64,000 bases of DNA from Weissella tructae (GTDB lineage Bacteria; Bacillota; Bacilli; Lactobacillales; Lactobacillaceae): positions 682,001-746,000 of the forward strand of contig NZ_CP007588.1 in NCBI RefSeq assembly GCF_000732905.1. The letters run 5' to 3'. The notes under the pieces are model-generated. The model worked only from the letters and a program-made list of their open reading frames with translations, had not been told where the DNA came from and did not search any database. How positions within the stretch are numbered: position 1 is the stretch's first letter; every line of letters begins with the position of its first letter. Position numbers and translations under genes: made by a program. This document shows, one piece after another, positions 51,695-61,282 of the stretch.

Positions 51695-53476
51695 TTATTT
51701 TGACTTTAATACTAAACGTTGGTAAATGAATACCGTTACAAGATAGTACAATGCGTAAATTCCAAGCACCCATGGTAAGGCAGTTGGTACACCAGCGTAG
51801 GCATCTGGCATTAACTTATCAAACATTTGTAGCCCAATCAACGCATCAGCTAATCCAATTGTCATTGGAATGAAGAATAGAATCCCCAAGTCCTTAGCAA
51901 CTGCCATCTTTGCTTGGTGCTTTGTCACACCAACCATGTTCAATATTTGGTAACGACGCATGTCTGGTACAACGTTAGATAGAATCTTAAACATCAACGT
52001 TGACGCTAGCATAACCATGAAGGCCATACCTAGGAACATACTCATGAATTCTAGTCCACCAAAGACACTCTTTAGTAATACGAGCATTCCAAATGATCCT
52101 GGGACACTTGATGGTCCACCTTGGTTGGCATTTTCCAAATACCGCTTTTCGCCGTCATATACTTGACGTAGTTCTTTTTCATTACCCATGAAATCGCTGG
52201 TTGTAAAGGCACGCAGTGTCTTTTGTTCACCAGCAGGTAATGTGTCAACCAATTCAAATTGTCCGCCAAATTCTAGTCCAGCAGCGTAATTTGCCCAAGT
52301 TAACAACGTATAATTTTCGTTAATCCCTTCTGAATCAACTGAAACCATGTTCAATTTTGACTTACCGTTTTCCAAATATTCTCGATCAGGAATCTTGATA
52401 TCTGCAAAATCAGACTTCAAAAATGAAACCTTATCATCTGAGACAACATAATGGATATCAGCACGGTACGTGACATCTGAAACATCTGACAAATCAGTTT
52501 GTTCATTTCGAACAACCATTGTGACGTCGGCGTTTTCAACCGCTTGAGTTGGCAACGCAATGTAATATCCTTGCCCAACACTCATCGCCCCAAGTGCCAT
52601 TCCAAACAATACCGCAATCATTGTTAAAATACGCTTGTAGTCAGCCAAACGGAAACGTAATTGTCCATTTAAGAATGGACGCAAACCACGCATCCCAAAA
52701 TTAGAATTTTGAATCCACTTGGTTACCAAGTTTAATGTATGACTAACAAACAAGTAAGTTCCAGTAATGTTTAGGACGATAATTGCCACGAAACCTGGCA
52801 ACATGAATGTCCCAATATGTGGCATTAATAGGTAGCTACCGATCAATAGCGCAAGACCTAATAGTCCCATGAATACCATCTTCATTGTGCTTAGCTTAGG
52901 TTGCTTAACCGTTGCATCCGCCGTTAGAAGCGTCAATGTATCACGACGTGTTAAACGAATACGATTATAAACTCCGTTGATAAAGAATACCAACATAAAG
53001 AAAATAACGGTCACGATAATAGCATTCGGTGTGACAACTGACCAATTCTCCAATTCAATCCCGATTAAGTTCATCAAGTATCCTGCACTGACAGACGTTA
53101 ATCCCATTCCAAGCAACATCCCTAGAATGACTGATACCACACCTACCAACAATGTTTCACGCATCAATAGCGTTCCAATTTGTCGTTTTGTGGCACCCAA
53201 CATGGAGAATAGTCCATATTCTTTCTGACGCAAGCGCAGTAAGAAACTATTGGCAAAGTTTAAGTAAACGAATGTGATAATTCCAAGTAAGACTTCTCCT
53301 ACAATAAAGACCGGAATAATCATCTTAACCGTTGAATTAGCCTTCAAAAATGCATCATTCGTGGCCATAGCACTGAACATATAGAAGATTCCAACAGCAA
53401 TCGTTGTTCCAATTAATAGAACCAGATAATCACGCCATTTATGACGCAATGACTTTAAGGCAATTTTTGTTAACAT
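51695..53476 (-). CDS. Bce-type ABC transporter permease (FtsX family)
   Basis: A 593-aa permease with about ten membrane helices and a large outer domain (about residues 290-470) between them, the layout of BceB/VraG-type permeases. FtsX signatures include KEYGLFSMLGATKRQI near residue 90 and RRYQILNMVGVTKHQAKMAV near 510. Such transporters remove antimicrobial peptides from their lipid targets. The ATG at 53476 (AGGTG 6 bases before it) was chosen over GTG at 53485. No BceRS two-component genes are next to it. Confidence 0.87.
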   Translation of the reverse strand: MLTKIALKSLRHKWRDYLVLLIGTTIAVGIFYMFSAMATNDAFLKANSTVKMIIPVFIVGEVLLGIITFVYLNFANSFLLRLRQKEYGLFSMLGATKRQIGTLLMRETLLVGVVSVILGMLLGMGLTSVSAGYLMNLIGIELENWSVVTPNAIIVTVIFFMLVFFINGVYNRIRLTRRDTLTLLTADATVKQPKLSTMKMVFMGLLGLALLIGSYLLMPHIGTFMLPGFVAIIVLNITGTYLFVSHTLNLVTKWIQNSNFGMRGLRPFLNGQLRFRLADYKRILTMIAVLFGMALGAMSVGQGYYIALPTQAVENADVTMVVRNEQTDLSDVSDVTYRADIHYVVSDDKVSFLKSDFADIKIPDREYLENGKSKLNMVSVDSEGINENYTLLTWANYAAGLEFGGQFELVDTLPAGEQKTLRAFTTSDFMGNEKELRQVYDGEKRYLENANQGGPSSVPGSFGMLVLLKSVFGGLEFMSMFLGMAFMVMLASTLMFKILSNVVPDMRRYQILNMVGVTKHQAKMAVAKDLGILFFIPMTIGLADALIGLQMFDKLMPDAYAGVPTALPWVLGIYALYYLVTVFIYQRLVLKSK

Positions 53477-53490
53477 GTCTGTCACCTGCC

Positions 53491-54243
53491 TTATTCGAAG
53501 TTTCCGAGTTCACGTAGAATCTCGCCGTAGAAATCTTCACGTGCTGTGTTACCACGTACGAGTTCACCTGAGATTTCTCCATCATTTAGGAACAAAATAC
53601 GTGATGCAAAACTAGCAGAGAATGGATCGTGCGTCACCATCAAGATAGAAATATCCGCATTATCATTAATCTTTGTTAGGTAGTTCATCATTTCACGCGC
53701 ATTTTCTGAATCCAAAGCACCAGTTGGTTCGTCTCCGAAAATCAAACCAGGATTGTGTACTAGCGCACGGGCTGCCCCAACACGTTGTTGTTGCCCACCA
53801 GATAATTCTGATGGGTACTTGTTCAAGTATTCCGCAATGTTCAACATTGTCGCAACTTCATTGACACGTGTCTTAATTACCGCTGGACGTTGCTTTTGCA
53901 GCATCAATGGCAAGGCAATGTTTTCATAAACCGTCAAACTATCAACCAAATTGTAGCTTTGGAAAATGAATCCCATGTCTTCTCCACGGAACTTAGCGAT
54001 TTCATTGTCATTCATGTGTAGAATATCTTGATTGTTGATGCGAACATCCCCAGATGTTGGTTTCATCAAAGTTGATAGAATATTCAACAATGTAGACTTA
54101 CCAGATCCAGAAGGACCCATAATAGCCAAGAATTCACCCTTTTCCGCTTCTACTGATAGATTATGCAGAACTGTTTGTTCAACGCCCGCTGCACTCTTAT
54201 AGACTTGCTTAATATTATTCGCAACCAATGCTGGTTCAGTCAT
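53491..54243 (-). CDS. Bce-type ABC transporter ATP-binding protein
   Basis: A 250-aa ATPase with Walker A GPSGSGKST, Q-loop FIFQSYNLVDSLTVYENIALPL, signature LSGGQQQR and Walker B LIFGDEPTGALD. These are typical of MacB/BceA-type subfamily. It precedes the permease gene by 14 bases. The start at 54243 has GAGGTG upstream; the longer frame to 54414 crosses the promoter. The promoter at 54299-54327 carries an inverted repeat. Confidence 0.92.
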   Translation of the reverse strand: MTEPALVANNIKQVYKSAAGVEQTVLHNLSVEAEKGEFLAIMGPSGSGKSTLLNILSTLMKPTSGDVRINNQDILHMNDNEIAKFRGEDMGFIFQSYNLVDSLTVYENIALPLMLQKQRPAVIKTRVNEVATMLNIAEYLNKYPSELSGGQQQRVGAARALVHNPGLIFGDEPTGALDSENAREMMNYLTKINDNADISILMVTHDPFSASFASRILFLNDGEISGELVRGNTAREDFYGEILRELGNFE

Positions 54244-54298
54244 GATACTACACCTCTTTTTGTTTTTATATTTTTCGTCATATCTTATTACACAGGTA

Positions 54299-54327
54299 AT
54301 GTTATCATACGGCGTATAATACTGCAA
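54299..54327 (-). promoter_or_regulatory. promoter with operator-like inverted repeat for the Bce-type operon
   Basis: Minus strand TTGCAG (54322-54327), 17 bases, TAACAT (54299-54304). The spacer is an inverted repeat: plus strand TTATCATACG and CGTATAATA (54302-54321). Contains ATACGGCGTATAAT, almost the same as at the SorC-type promoter. Confidence 0.5.
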
Positions 54328-54341
54328 CAGAAAAAGTCGAT

Positions 54342-55223
54342 TCACTTTTGTCCCTCGTTGAAATAATTCAGGATAGATGCCTGCACCGCCTGAGATTCCG
54401 GCAATTGTGACCACATAATAAAATCATGCATCATCGCCGGATGAATCATCAGTTCCGGACTTGTCCCCACTGTATCTAACACATCCATTAACGCGAGTAC
54501 ATCAGGCACAAACAATTCATTGCCCCCCATATCCAGACGAATATTCCCTAGCTGGCTGTAATCATTTTCTGCATTAAAACTATAGTAACGATTCATATCA
54601 GCATCAAAAACATCGCTAAAGACACTGGCCAATCCGTCGCGGTCTAACACCACATCTGATTCTGCGACTTGTTTTAAGTCGGTCGTCGCTAAGGTTAAGT
54701 CCGGCCCTAATGAGAATAATTCTGTTGCGTGCGGTTGTGGTAACCCCTTATCGCGAATATCAAGTAACAATCTCAAAGCTAAGTTAGCTCCAGCTGAATC
54801 ACCAAATAATAAGGACCTATCTGTTTGCTCGGCCATTTTTTCATACGCTCGTAACAGCCATTTCCGCAGATAGTCACTTGAATAGTTTTGTATCAATGGA
54901 TAGTCTGCAAACCAGACCGTATAACCCGCCTGAACAAATGCCATACCCACCGTAACAAAATTTTTACCCGCTGGAATCACAAAACCACCACCATGCAACA
55001 TCAGAATCGAAGCATTTCTTTGGACTGACAAACTGGATACTTCGGCCACTAAATGATGGTCAATCCAATGCGCCTTATAGGAAACATTGGCCGGGAAATT
55101 CTCGCGAGTTAAGTCCTTATCTGTCATTTTCCCCTGTGCAGTCTGAAAAGCAGTGACTAATTGTTGTCGAAAATTTTGCGTCTTTAAACGCTGCGTTAAA
55201 CGCTCTGCTTCATTTGAAATCAT
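54342..55223 (-). CDS. alpha/beta hydrolase of the hormone-sensitive-lipase type (Abhydrolase 3)
   Basis: A 293-aa esterase-like protein. LHGGGFV is the oxyanion motif, FGDSAGANLALR carries the nucleophilic Ser, and HPAMMHDF the His; a DxE acid region lies near NELFVPDVLALMD. It resembles acetyl esterases of group IV. GGAGGG lies before the start at 55223; the upstream extension has no ribosome site. It lies between the pdh operon and the Bce operon on the same strand, with a terminator in front. Confidence 0.87.
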   Translation of the reverse strand: MISNEAERLTQRLKTQNFRQQLVTAFQTAQGKMTDKDLTRENFPANVSYKAHWIDHHLVAEVSSLSVQRNASILMLHGGGFVIPAGKNFVTVGMAFVQAGYTVWFADYPLIQNYSSDYLRKWLLRAYEKMAEQTDRSLLFGDSAGANLALRLLLDIRDKGLPQPHATELFSLGPDLTLATTDLKQVAESDVVLDRDGLASVFSDVFDADMNRYYSFNAENDYSQLGNIRLDMGGNELFVPDVLALMDVLDTVGTSPELMIHPAMMHDFIMWSQLPESQAVQASILNYFNEGQK

Positions 55224-55265
55224 TTCACCCTCCTTTCTCTCAATCCATGAAACATCAGATACAGA

Positions 55266-55298
55266 AAAAACACATTGAATGATTTCCAATGTGTTTTT
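55266..55298 (-). terminator. terminator of the lplA-pdhABCD operon
   Basis: AAAACACATTG and CAATGTGTTTT pair around ten bases; T/A runs on both sides (minus strand TTTTTTCTG). Confidence 0.85.
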
Positions 55299-55304
55299 GG
55301 TTGT

Positions 55305-56711
55305 TTAGATGTGAATTGGCAAACCACTTGCTAATTCAGCGGTATCCATAATGGCTTCACTTAATGTTGGGTGTGGATGAATCGTTAATTCAATATCAGC
55401 CACAGTCAAACCATTCTCAATCGCTAATGCAATTTCAGAAATCAAATCTGATGCCCCAGCACCGGCAATTTGACCACCAATAATCCCATCAGTATCTTGA
55501 TCAACCACCAAACGAATAAATCCAGCAGTTTCAGCCATTGAAATAGCACGACCATTCGCCGCGAATGGGAATTTAAAGGCCTTCGCATTCAATCCCAATT
55601 CTTTAATTGATTCTGGCGTCTCACCTACGGTCGCGACTTCAATATTTGTATAGGCCACAGCAGGCATTGCGTAATGCCCATCTTCAACATTTTGACCGGC
55701 AATTGCAGCAGCCGCAACTTTCGCTTCAAAGCTCGCCTTATGGGCTAAGGCTGGCCCAGCAACGACATCTCCAATCGCAAAGATGTGTGAAACAGATGTT
55801 TCCATACGCTTATTCACTTCAATCAAGCCACGATCAGTCATCTTGATATTCGTATTATTAAGTCCAATTTCATCTGTATTCGGGCGACGACCAACACTTA
55901 CCAGTAAGTGTGAACCTGTAATAGTTGCTTCTTTCCCGTCAACTTCATAAGTGACAGTGACACTTTCATCATCTTGGCTCGCTGACTTTGCTTTTGCACT
56001 AGTAATAATCTCAGCGCCATGTTGCTTAAAGTCATCAACAACTGGCTTCGTCAATTCTTGATCAAAACCATTCAGAATATGTGGCAGTCCTTCTAAAATA
56101 GTGACCTTTGATCCTAAGTTTTGGTAGGCACCGGCTAATTCAGACCCAATGACTCCACCACCAATCACAATCAAATGCTCCGGTACTTCAGTCAAATTCA
56201 ATGCACCAGTCGAATCGACGATACGACCACCAAATTCAAAGCCTGGAATTTCAACTGGGCGAGATCCGGTCGCAATAATTGCATGACGGAAGGCGTATTG
56301 TGACGCTGAATCTTCAGTTGCAACACTAATCGTTTGATTATCTGCAAAACGTGCTTCACCAGAAATGATTTGCACTTTATGCTTCTTTAATAGTGCTTCA
56401 ACACCACCTGTTAAGGTTGCGACAACTGTGTTTTGCTTCCAATCTTGTGTCTTGGCAAAATCAAGTGTTACATCGTTGGCATGCAAACCAAATGGATCAC
56501 CATTTAACATATTTTGACGATGATGACCGGCTGTGATTAGCGCCTTAGACGGAATACATCCAACATTTAAACAGACACCACCAATGTAATCACGTTCAAC
56601 AATCACGACTTTTTGGCCCAGTTCAGCTGCACGAATTGCCGCGACATAACCACCAGGTCCCGCACCGACAACAATTGTATCAACGGATTCTGTTAATGTT
56701 CCAACAACCAT
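55305..56711 (-). CDS. pdhD: dihydrolipoyl dehydrogenase (E3)
   Basis: Reoxidises the dihydrolipoyl groups of the pyruvate dehydrogenase E2 with FAD and NAD. The 468-aa product has the FAD motif VVGAGPGGYVAAIRAAELG, redox cysteines in GGVCLNVGCIPSKA, the NAD motif VIGGGVIGSELAG, and the C-terminal His-Glu pair in TIHPHPTLSEA. GGAGG lies 7 bases before the start. It starts 1 base after the pdhC stop. Last gene of the operon. Confidence 0.95.
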   Translation of the reverse strand: MVVGTLTESVDTIVVGAGPGGYVAAIRAAELGQKVVIVERDYIGGVCLNVGCIPSKALITAGHHRQNMLNGDPFGLHANDVTLDFAKTQDWKQNTVVATLTGGVEALLKKHKVQIISGEARFADNQTISVATEDSASQYAFRHAIIATGSRPVEIPGFEFGGRIVDSTGALNLTEVPEHLIVIGGGVIGSELAGAYQNLGSKVTILEGLPHILNGFDQELTKPVVDDFKQHGAEIITSAKAKSASQDDESVTVTYEVDGKEATITGSHLLVSVGRRPNTDEIGLNNTNIKMTDRGLIEVNKRMETSVSHIFAIGDVVAGPALAHKASFEAKVAAAAIAGQNVEDGHYAMPAVAYTNIEVATVGETPESIKELGLNAKAFKFPFAANGRAISMAETAGFIRLVVDQDTDGIIGGQIAGAGASDLISEIALAIENGLTVADIELTIHPHPTLSEAIMDTAELASGLPIHI

Positions 56712-56712
56712 A

Positions 56713-58020
56713 TTAGACCTCCATCAGCATCATAGCTGGATCTGCAAGCATTGACTTCAACATATTCATTGCTTGTTGCGCCATCACACCATCAATTAGA
56801 CGGTGGTCAAAGCTCAATGATAGGCGTAGCATTTGGCCAACCACAATTTCACCTTCAGCATTTACAGTTGGTGCTTCGTAAATACGACCGACACCCAAAA
56901 TAGCAGCTTCATTCGTATTAATGACTGGTGTGAAGAACCCACCACCAGCAGAACCAATGTTTGAAATTGAAATCGTACTATTTCCCATTTCACCTGGCTT
57001 CAACTTATTATCACGTGCACGGCTTGCCAAATCAGCAATTTCCACGGCCATTGTCTTAATAGACTTACCTTGTGCATTGTTGATGCTTGGCACAACCAAA
57101 CCATCCGGAACACTAACAGCGATTCCTAAGTTTACGTTTTCGTTGAAGACCACTTCATTCGTTGCCATATCAGCATGTGCATTCAACATTGGGAAGCGGT
57201 TTGCGACCGCAGCCAATGCTTTCGCAATATATGGCAAGTAAGTTAGCTTAATATCTTCCTTCGCCATCAATTCCTTGAACGCTGCACGATGCGCAACTAG
57301 CTTGGTCACATCAACTTCATCCATCAATGTGACATGTGGAATGGTCGTTGTTTGATGCACCATGTTATTGGCAATCGCTTTACGCATGGGTGACATCGTT
57401 TCACGATATTGACCTTGACCATCAACAACTGGTGCTGTTGGTGTTACTGGTGTGTCGTTCGCAACATTAACTGTTGCCATTGATTCAACGACTGGCGTTT
57501 CTGTGACAGCAGGTGCTGCTGCAGTTGGGTTTTGAACATCTTGCATTGTAATATGTCCATGACGCCCTGTTGGGACAATCGTTGTCAAATCAACATTGTT
57601 TTGACGCGCATATTGACGAACCGCTGGCATAGCCATAACAGTCCCATTCCCATTTGTTTGAACACCAGTCGTTCCAGTTGGTTCTGCGGTTGGCGCAACA
57701 TTTTCTGTCACTGGCGCTGCCACTGGTTCGGCTGGCACTTCTTCAACAGCAGGTGTTTCTACAGCTACTGAGTCACCAGATCCATCCCCATCAAATTCAA
57801 TCAATGGTTCCCCCATCTTAACAACTGTACCAGCGTCTACAAATAGCTTCGTTACTTGCCCACCAAATGGTGATAGAATTTCTTGCAATAACTTGTCGTT
57901 TTGGACTTCCGCAACTTCTGATTCAGGTTCTAAAACATCACCAACTTTAACTAACCAGTTAGCGATTTCACCCTCGGCCATTCCTTCACCAATATCAGGC
58001 ATTGTAAAAATTTTAGTCAT
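56713..58020 (-). CDS. pdhC: dihydrolipoamide acetyltransferase (E2)
   Basis: A 435-aa E2. One N-terminal lipoyl domain with the lipoylated Lys in [10 protein letters not shown] (about residue 43), an Ala/Pro/Thr/Val-rich linker, a peripheral subunit-binding domain ([19 protein letters not shown], about 135-165), a second linker, and the catalytic domain ending with DHRLIDG. Only one lipoyl domain is present. GAGG lies 9-10 bases before the start at 58020. It overlaps pdhB by 8 bases. Confidence 0.95.
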   Translation of the reverse strand: MTKIFTMPDIGEGMAEGEIANWLVKVGDVLEPESEVAEVQNDKLLQEILSPFGGQVTKLFVDAGTVVKMGEPLIEFDGDGSGDSVAVETPAVEEVPAEPVAAPVTENVAPTAEPTGTTGVQTNGNGTVMAMPAVRQYARQNNVDLTTIVPTGRHGHITMQDVQNPTAAAPAVTETPVVESMATVNVANDTPVTPTAPVVDGQGQYRETMSPMRKAIANNMVHQTTTIPHVTLMDEVDVTKLVAHRAAFKELMAKEDIKLTYLPYIAKALAAVANRFPMLNAHADMATNEVVFNENVNLGIAVSVPDGLVVPSINNAQGKSIKTMAVEIADLASRARDNKLKPGEMGNSTISISNIGSAGGGFFTPVINTNEAAILGVGRIYEAPTVNAEGEIVVGQMLRLSLSFDHRLIDGVMAQQAMNMLKSMLADPAMMLMEV

Positions 58021-58993
58021 AAGAAACAACCTCCTTTACCGCCGCAATAATATCATCTGGATTTGGTAGCCACTCATTTTCGGCTTGTGCAAATGGATAA
58101 ATTGAATCGGGCGCTGAGACACGACCAATTGGTGCATCCAAATTCATGATGAAGCGTTCTGAAATTTCAGCCATAACAGCTGCACCAACACCGGCTTGAC
58201 GTTGGGCTTCTTGTGCCACAACAACGCGACCAGTCTTCTTAACCGTTTCACCAATGGCATCAATGTCCAATGGACTTACTGTACGTAGGTCCAAGACTTC
58301 TAGTTCAATTCCATCCTTGGCCAATTCTTCAGCCGCAATCAAGGCTTCACCAACCATGGCACCATACGCAATGACAGAAGCATCTTTACCTTCACGTGCC
58401 ACAACCGCTTGATCAAGTGGTGTGGTGTAGTAACCTTCTGGTACTTCTGCACGCATTGAACGGTACAAACGTAAATGCTCTAGGAATAAGACTGGATCAT
58501 TACTTTCAATAGATGATAACAACAAGCCCTTAGCATCAACCGGGTTTGATGGCATCACAACACGAATTCCAGGTGTCTGTGTTAATAGACCTTCCAATGA
58601 ATCAGCGTGCATTTCAGGTGTCTTAGTTCCACCACCATATGGAGCACGAATCGTCACTGGGAAGTTACGTGTCCCATGGAAACGGAAACGATTACGGGCT
58701 AATTGTCCGGCCAATGAATCAATCACTTCAAAGATAAAGCCATAGAATTGAATTTCCATAATTGGACGCCAACCAGTTGCGGCCGTTCCAATCGCAAGTC
58801 CACCAATTCCACTTTCGGCCAATGGCGTATTGAAGACACGGTCTTCACCATGCTTGGCTTGTAGGCCGTCTGTCGCACGGAAAACTCCACCGTTCTTTCC
58901 CACGTCTTCTCCGAAAATCAATGTCTTATCATCACGTTCTAAGGCGATATCCAGTGCATCTGTAATCGCTTCGATATAAGTCATATTAGCCAT
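58013..58993 (-). CDS. pdhB: pyruvate dehydrogenase E1 beta
   Basis: The 326-aa beta chain of E1, with [18 protein letters not shown] (TPP-pocket Glu), the [26 protein letters not shown] segment and the C-terminal HPAT-like region. Together with PdhA it decarboxylates pyruvate and acetylates the E2 lipoyl group. GGAGG lies 7 bases before the ATG. Its start overlaps the pdhA stop (TAATG) and its end overlaps pdhC by 8 bases. Confidence 0.95.
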   Translation of the reverse strand: MANMTYIEAITDALDIALERDDKTLIFGEDVGKNGGVFRATDGLQAKHGEDRVFNTPLAESGIGGLAIGTAATGWRPIMEIQFYGFIFEVIDSLAGQLARNRFRFHGTRNFPVTIRAPYGGGTKTPEMHADSLEGLLTQTPGIRVVMPSNPVDAKGLLLSSIESNDPVLFLEHLRLYRSMRAEVPEGYYTTPLDQAVVAREGKDASVIAYGAMVGEALIAAEELAKDGIELEVLDLRTVSPLDIDAIGETVKKTGRVVVAQEAQRQAGVGAAVMAEISERFIMNLDAPIGRVSAPDSIYPFAQAENEWLPNPDDIIAAVKEVVSYD

Positions 58994-60102
58994 TAGTTAT
59001 CCTCCTGACGAATCTTTGCCACTTGTTCACGTTGTGTGTAAGTTGGTATTTCAAATGTTGTTTCAATCAAATCTGCAATATCCATCTTTGGAGCATTATC
59101 TGCTTCCTTAACGGCTGCATCAATTTCCTTGTTGTAAGCATCAATGATTGCTTGTTCCTTCTCTTCGCTCCACAATGATTGCTTTTCAAGGTAAATACGC
59201 ATACGAATCAATGGATCCTTCTTCATCCATTCATCAATAGATTCTTGCGTACGGTAACGCAATGGATCATCACCTGACATTGAATGAGGTCCCAATCGAT
59301 CAGTCAAAGCTTCAATCAAGACCGGACCATTACCACTAACGGCCCATTCACGGGCTTTCTTCGCAGCCAAGTACATGGCAATCGCATCGTTCCCATCAAC
59401 GACCACTGATGGAATTCCAGCAGCCCAACCCTTCGCAGCCAAATGAGTCGCTGATGTTTGAGTTGTACGTGGTGTTGAAATGGCGTAACCATTGTTTTGA
59501 ATGAAGAAAACGTTTGGTAACTTATAAGCTCCAGCGAAATTCATTCCTTCATAGGTATCACCTTGAGATGAACCACCATCACCTGTATATGTGTAGGCAA
59601 CGGCGTCTTCACCGTTCTTCTTTAATCCCATCGCAATTCCCGCAGCTTCAACATATTGCGCCCCAATAATAATTTGTGGGAACCAACCACGCAAGTCTTC
59701 AAATTCACCACCTAATGCATGTCCACGTGACCATAAGAAAGCCTTTGCGATTGGGAATCCACGCATCACTAATTGTGGTACGTCACGATAACCAGGCATC
59801 ACCCAGTCTTGTGGCTTAAAAGCAAAGTTAGACGCTAGTTGTGAGGCTTCTTGTCCCATTGTTGGCGCATAGAATCCTAGACGACCTTGCTTAGCCAATT
59901 TTGTTGAACGTGTGTGCAATGTACGACTTTGCACCATTTGTGTCATCAACGCCACTAATTCATCATCACTCAACCCAGCCGCAGCTAATCCAGCTTCATC
60001 GATAATCTCACCATCATTGCTCAAGATTTGTAATGTTGGAAATTGTGCATCTTGTTCTGCCAACTGCACGTTAAAATCTAAAATGTGTTCGCTATTTGCC
60101 AT
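58993..60102 (-). CDS. pdhA: pyruvate dehydrogenase E1 alpha
   Basis: The 369-aa alpha chain with the TPP motif [20 protein letters not shown]...NN (GDG to NN), the phosphorylation-loop-like [12 protein letters not shown] and YRDVPQL near the substrate channel. The ATG at 60102 was preferred to that at 60105 because GGAG is 6 bases before the former and 3 before the latter. It overlaps the end of lplA by 11 bases, which ties lipoate attachment to the complex. Confidence 0.95.
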   Translation of the reverse strand: MANSEHILDFNVQLAEQDAQFPTLQILSNDGEIIDEAGLAAAGLSDDELVALMTQMVQSRTLHTRSTKLAKQGRLGFYAPTMGQEASQLASNFAFKPQDWVMPGYRDVPQLVMRGFPIAKAFLWSRGHALGGEFEDLRGWFPQIIIGAQYVEAAGIAMGLKKNGEDAVAYTYTGDGGSSQGDTYEGMNFAGAYKLPNVFFIQNNGYAISTPRTTQTSATHLAAKGWAAGIPSVVVDGNDAIAMYLAAKKAREWAVSGNGPVLIEALTDRLGPHSMSGDDPLRYRTQESIDEWMKKDPLIRMRIYLEKQSLWSEEKEQAIIDAYNKEIDAAVKEADNAPKMDIADLIETTFEIPTYTQREQVAKIRQEDN

Positions 60103-61099
60103 CATGATCTCCTATCTCTGTGAACATACTTGCAACTTCTGAATTTGTAATTGTGCCAAAGTACTGTGCTTCATCATGTTCGTCTAAGACTTTCATGATT
60201 TCGGCTGCATCAAAGTTTAAGCCAATGAAAGCATCCTTGATTTCACGCCAATCACGGACACCTAAGAAATCGCCACCGAAGGCAATATCTGTAATCTTAC
60301 CTTCTTGGACTTCCGCAAAGACATCTAAAGCCCCACCAGTGAACTTTGTATGGTTCTTGAAATTGAAGTCGGGCGACTTCGCCCAATTCCATTCCCAATT
60401 AGAGAACTTGTCTTGTGCCAACGTTTTAATTTCTGTCCATTGTTCATCACTTAGGACATACTCGCCATCTGTTCCTTGATTCGTTAGCTCATACAACAAA
60501 GCTGAACGGAAGTCCGCCATGGTCATACCCTCTGGTACATAATCACCAATAGCCCCAACTCGTGCGCGAACAGACTTGGCTGCCTTTGACATAAACTTTT
60601 CGTCCGCAACGTTCAATGCGTGAACCATCGTATCAACATCGGTATCAAACAAAAGTGTCCCATGATGCATTAAATACCCACCTTGATAACGTTGCGCATT
60701 CCCTGATACTTTTTTCCCATCAATCACAAGATCATTACGACCTGTGACTTCAACTGGAATCCCCATATTGTGCAGTGCGCGGACCACTGGTTCTACGAAA
60801 GTAGAGAAGTTGACATCGCCAGCACTCGCCACCGGTACAATCAATGAAAAGTTCAAATTCCCCAAGTCATGGTACACAGCGCCCCCACCGGTTACACGGC
60901 GAACAACTTGAATATCGTGTTCGTCAGTGTATGACTTATTGACCTCTGCCCATGCATTCTGATTTTGTCCAACGATGACAGCTCGTTCGTTCTGCCATAA
61001 CGCCACGACTGGCTCATCTGCATGTAATTGCGCCAACAACCACGCATCTGTGGCGATGTTTGTTGGCGCATCATTTCCCAAATAGTTAATATACTTCAT
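60092..61099 (-). CDS. lplA: lipoate-protein ligase A
   Basis: Attaches lipoate to E2 using ATP. The 335-aa product has the lipoyl-ligase motif RRVTGGGAVYHDLGNLNFSLI (residues about 67-87), DLVIDGKKVSGNAQ, HHGTLLF and the C-terminal accessory domain (NFKNHTKFTGGALDVF). It is the first gene of the operon; AAGGGG lies 8 bases upstream. Being in front of pdhABCD it will make the complex depend on scavenged lipoate if no synthesis genes exist elsewhere. Confidence 0.93.
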   Translation of the reverse strand: MKYINYLGNDAPTNIATDAWLLAQLHADEPVVALWQNERAVIVGQNQNAWAEVNKSYTDEHDIQVVRRVTGGGAVYHDLGNLNFSLIVPVASAGDVNFSTFVEPVVRALHNMGIPVEVTGRNDLVIDGKKVSGNAQRYQGGYLMHHGTLLFDTDVDTMVHALNVADEKFMSKAAKSVRARVGAIGDYVPEGMTMADFRSALLYELTNQGTDGEYVLSDEQWTEIKTLAQDKFSNWEWNWAKSPDFNFKNHTKFTGGALDVFAEVQEGKITDIAFGGDFLGVRDWREIKDAFIGLNFDAAEIMKVLDEHDEAQYFGTITNSEVASMFTEIGDHDGK

Positions 61100-61125
61100 T
61101 CTATAAACCCCTTTTCTTCAAAACG

Positions 61126-61139
61126 TGTAAGCGTTTACA
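61126..61139. promoter_or_regulatory. catabolite responsive element (cre) at lplA-pdh
   Basis: TGTAAGCGTTTACA is a full match to the cre consensus TGNNANCGNNNNCA. It lies at the expected transcription start, just downstream of the -10, where CcpA binding normally represses. Confidence 0.85.
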
Positions 61140-61145
61140 TATTTA

Positions 61146-61173
61146 ATTGTAGCACTCTTCATCTCTTTGTAAA
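61146..61173 (-). promoter_or_regulatory. promoter of lplA-pdhABCD
   Basis: Minus strand TTTACA (61168-61173), 16 bases, TACAAT (61146-61151). Initiation falls near 61139, on the cre site. Confidence 0.7.
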
Positions 61174-61182
61174 GCGCTTTCA
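61168..61182. promoter_or_regulatory. second cre-like palindrome overlapping the -35
   Basis: TGTAAAGCGCTTTCA has the palindromic core AAAGCGCTTT, one base longer than the standard cre, so the ends are out of register. It overlaps the -35 box, 43-44 bases from the perfect cre. Confidence 0.5.
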
Positions 61183-61219
61183 TTTACCTGTTTTTCACAT
61201 GTTTCCATGTAAATTTAAA

Positions 61220-61268
61220 AATAAAAAAGCATATTTCACAATCTCCAGCGAGATGTCAAATATGCTTT
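61220..61268 (-). terminator. terminator of the GH13 gene
   Basis: AAAGCATATTT and AAATATGCTTT pair, with inner ACATCTCGCTGGAGAT pairing; the minus strand continues TTTTATTTTT. Confidence 0.8.
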
Positions 61269-61282
61269 AGTCGTTATTATGA

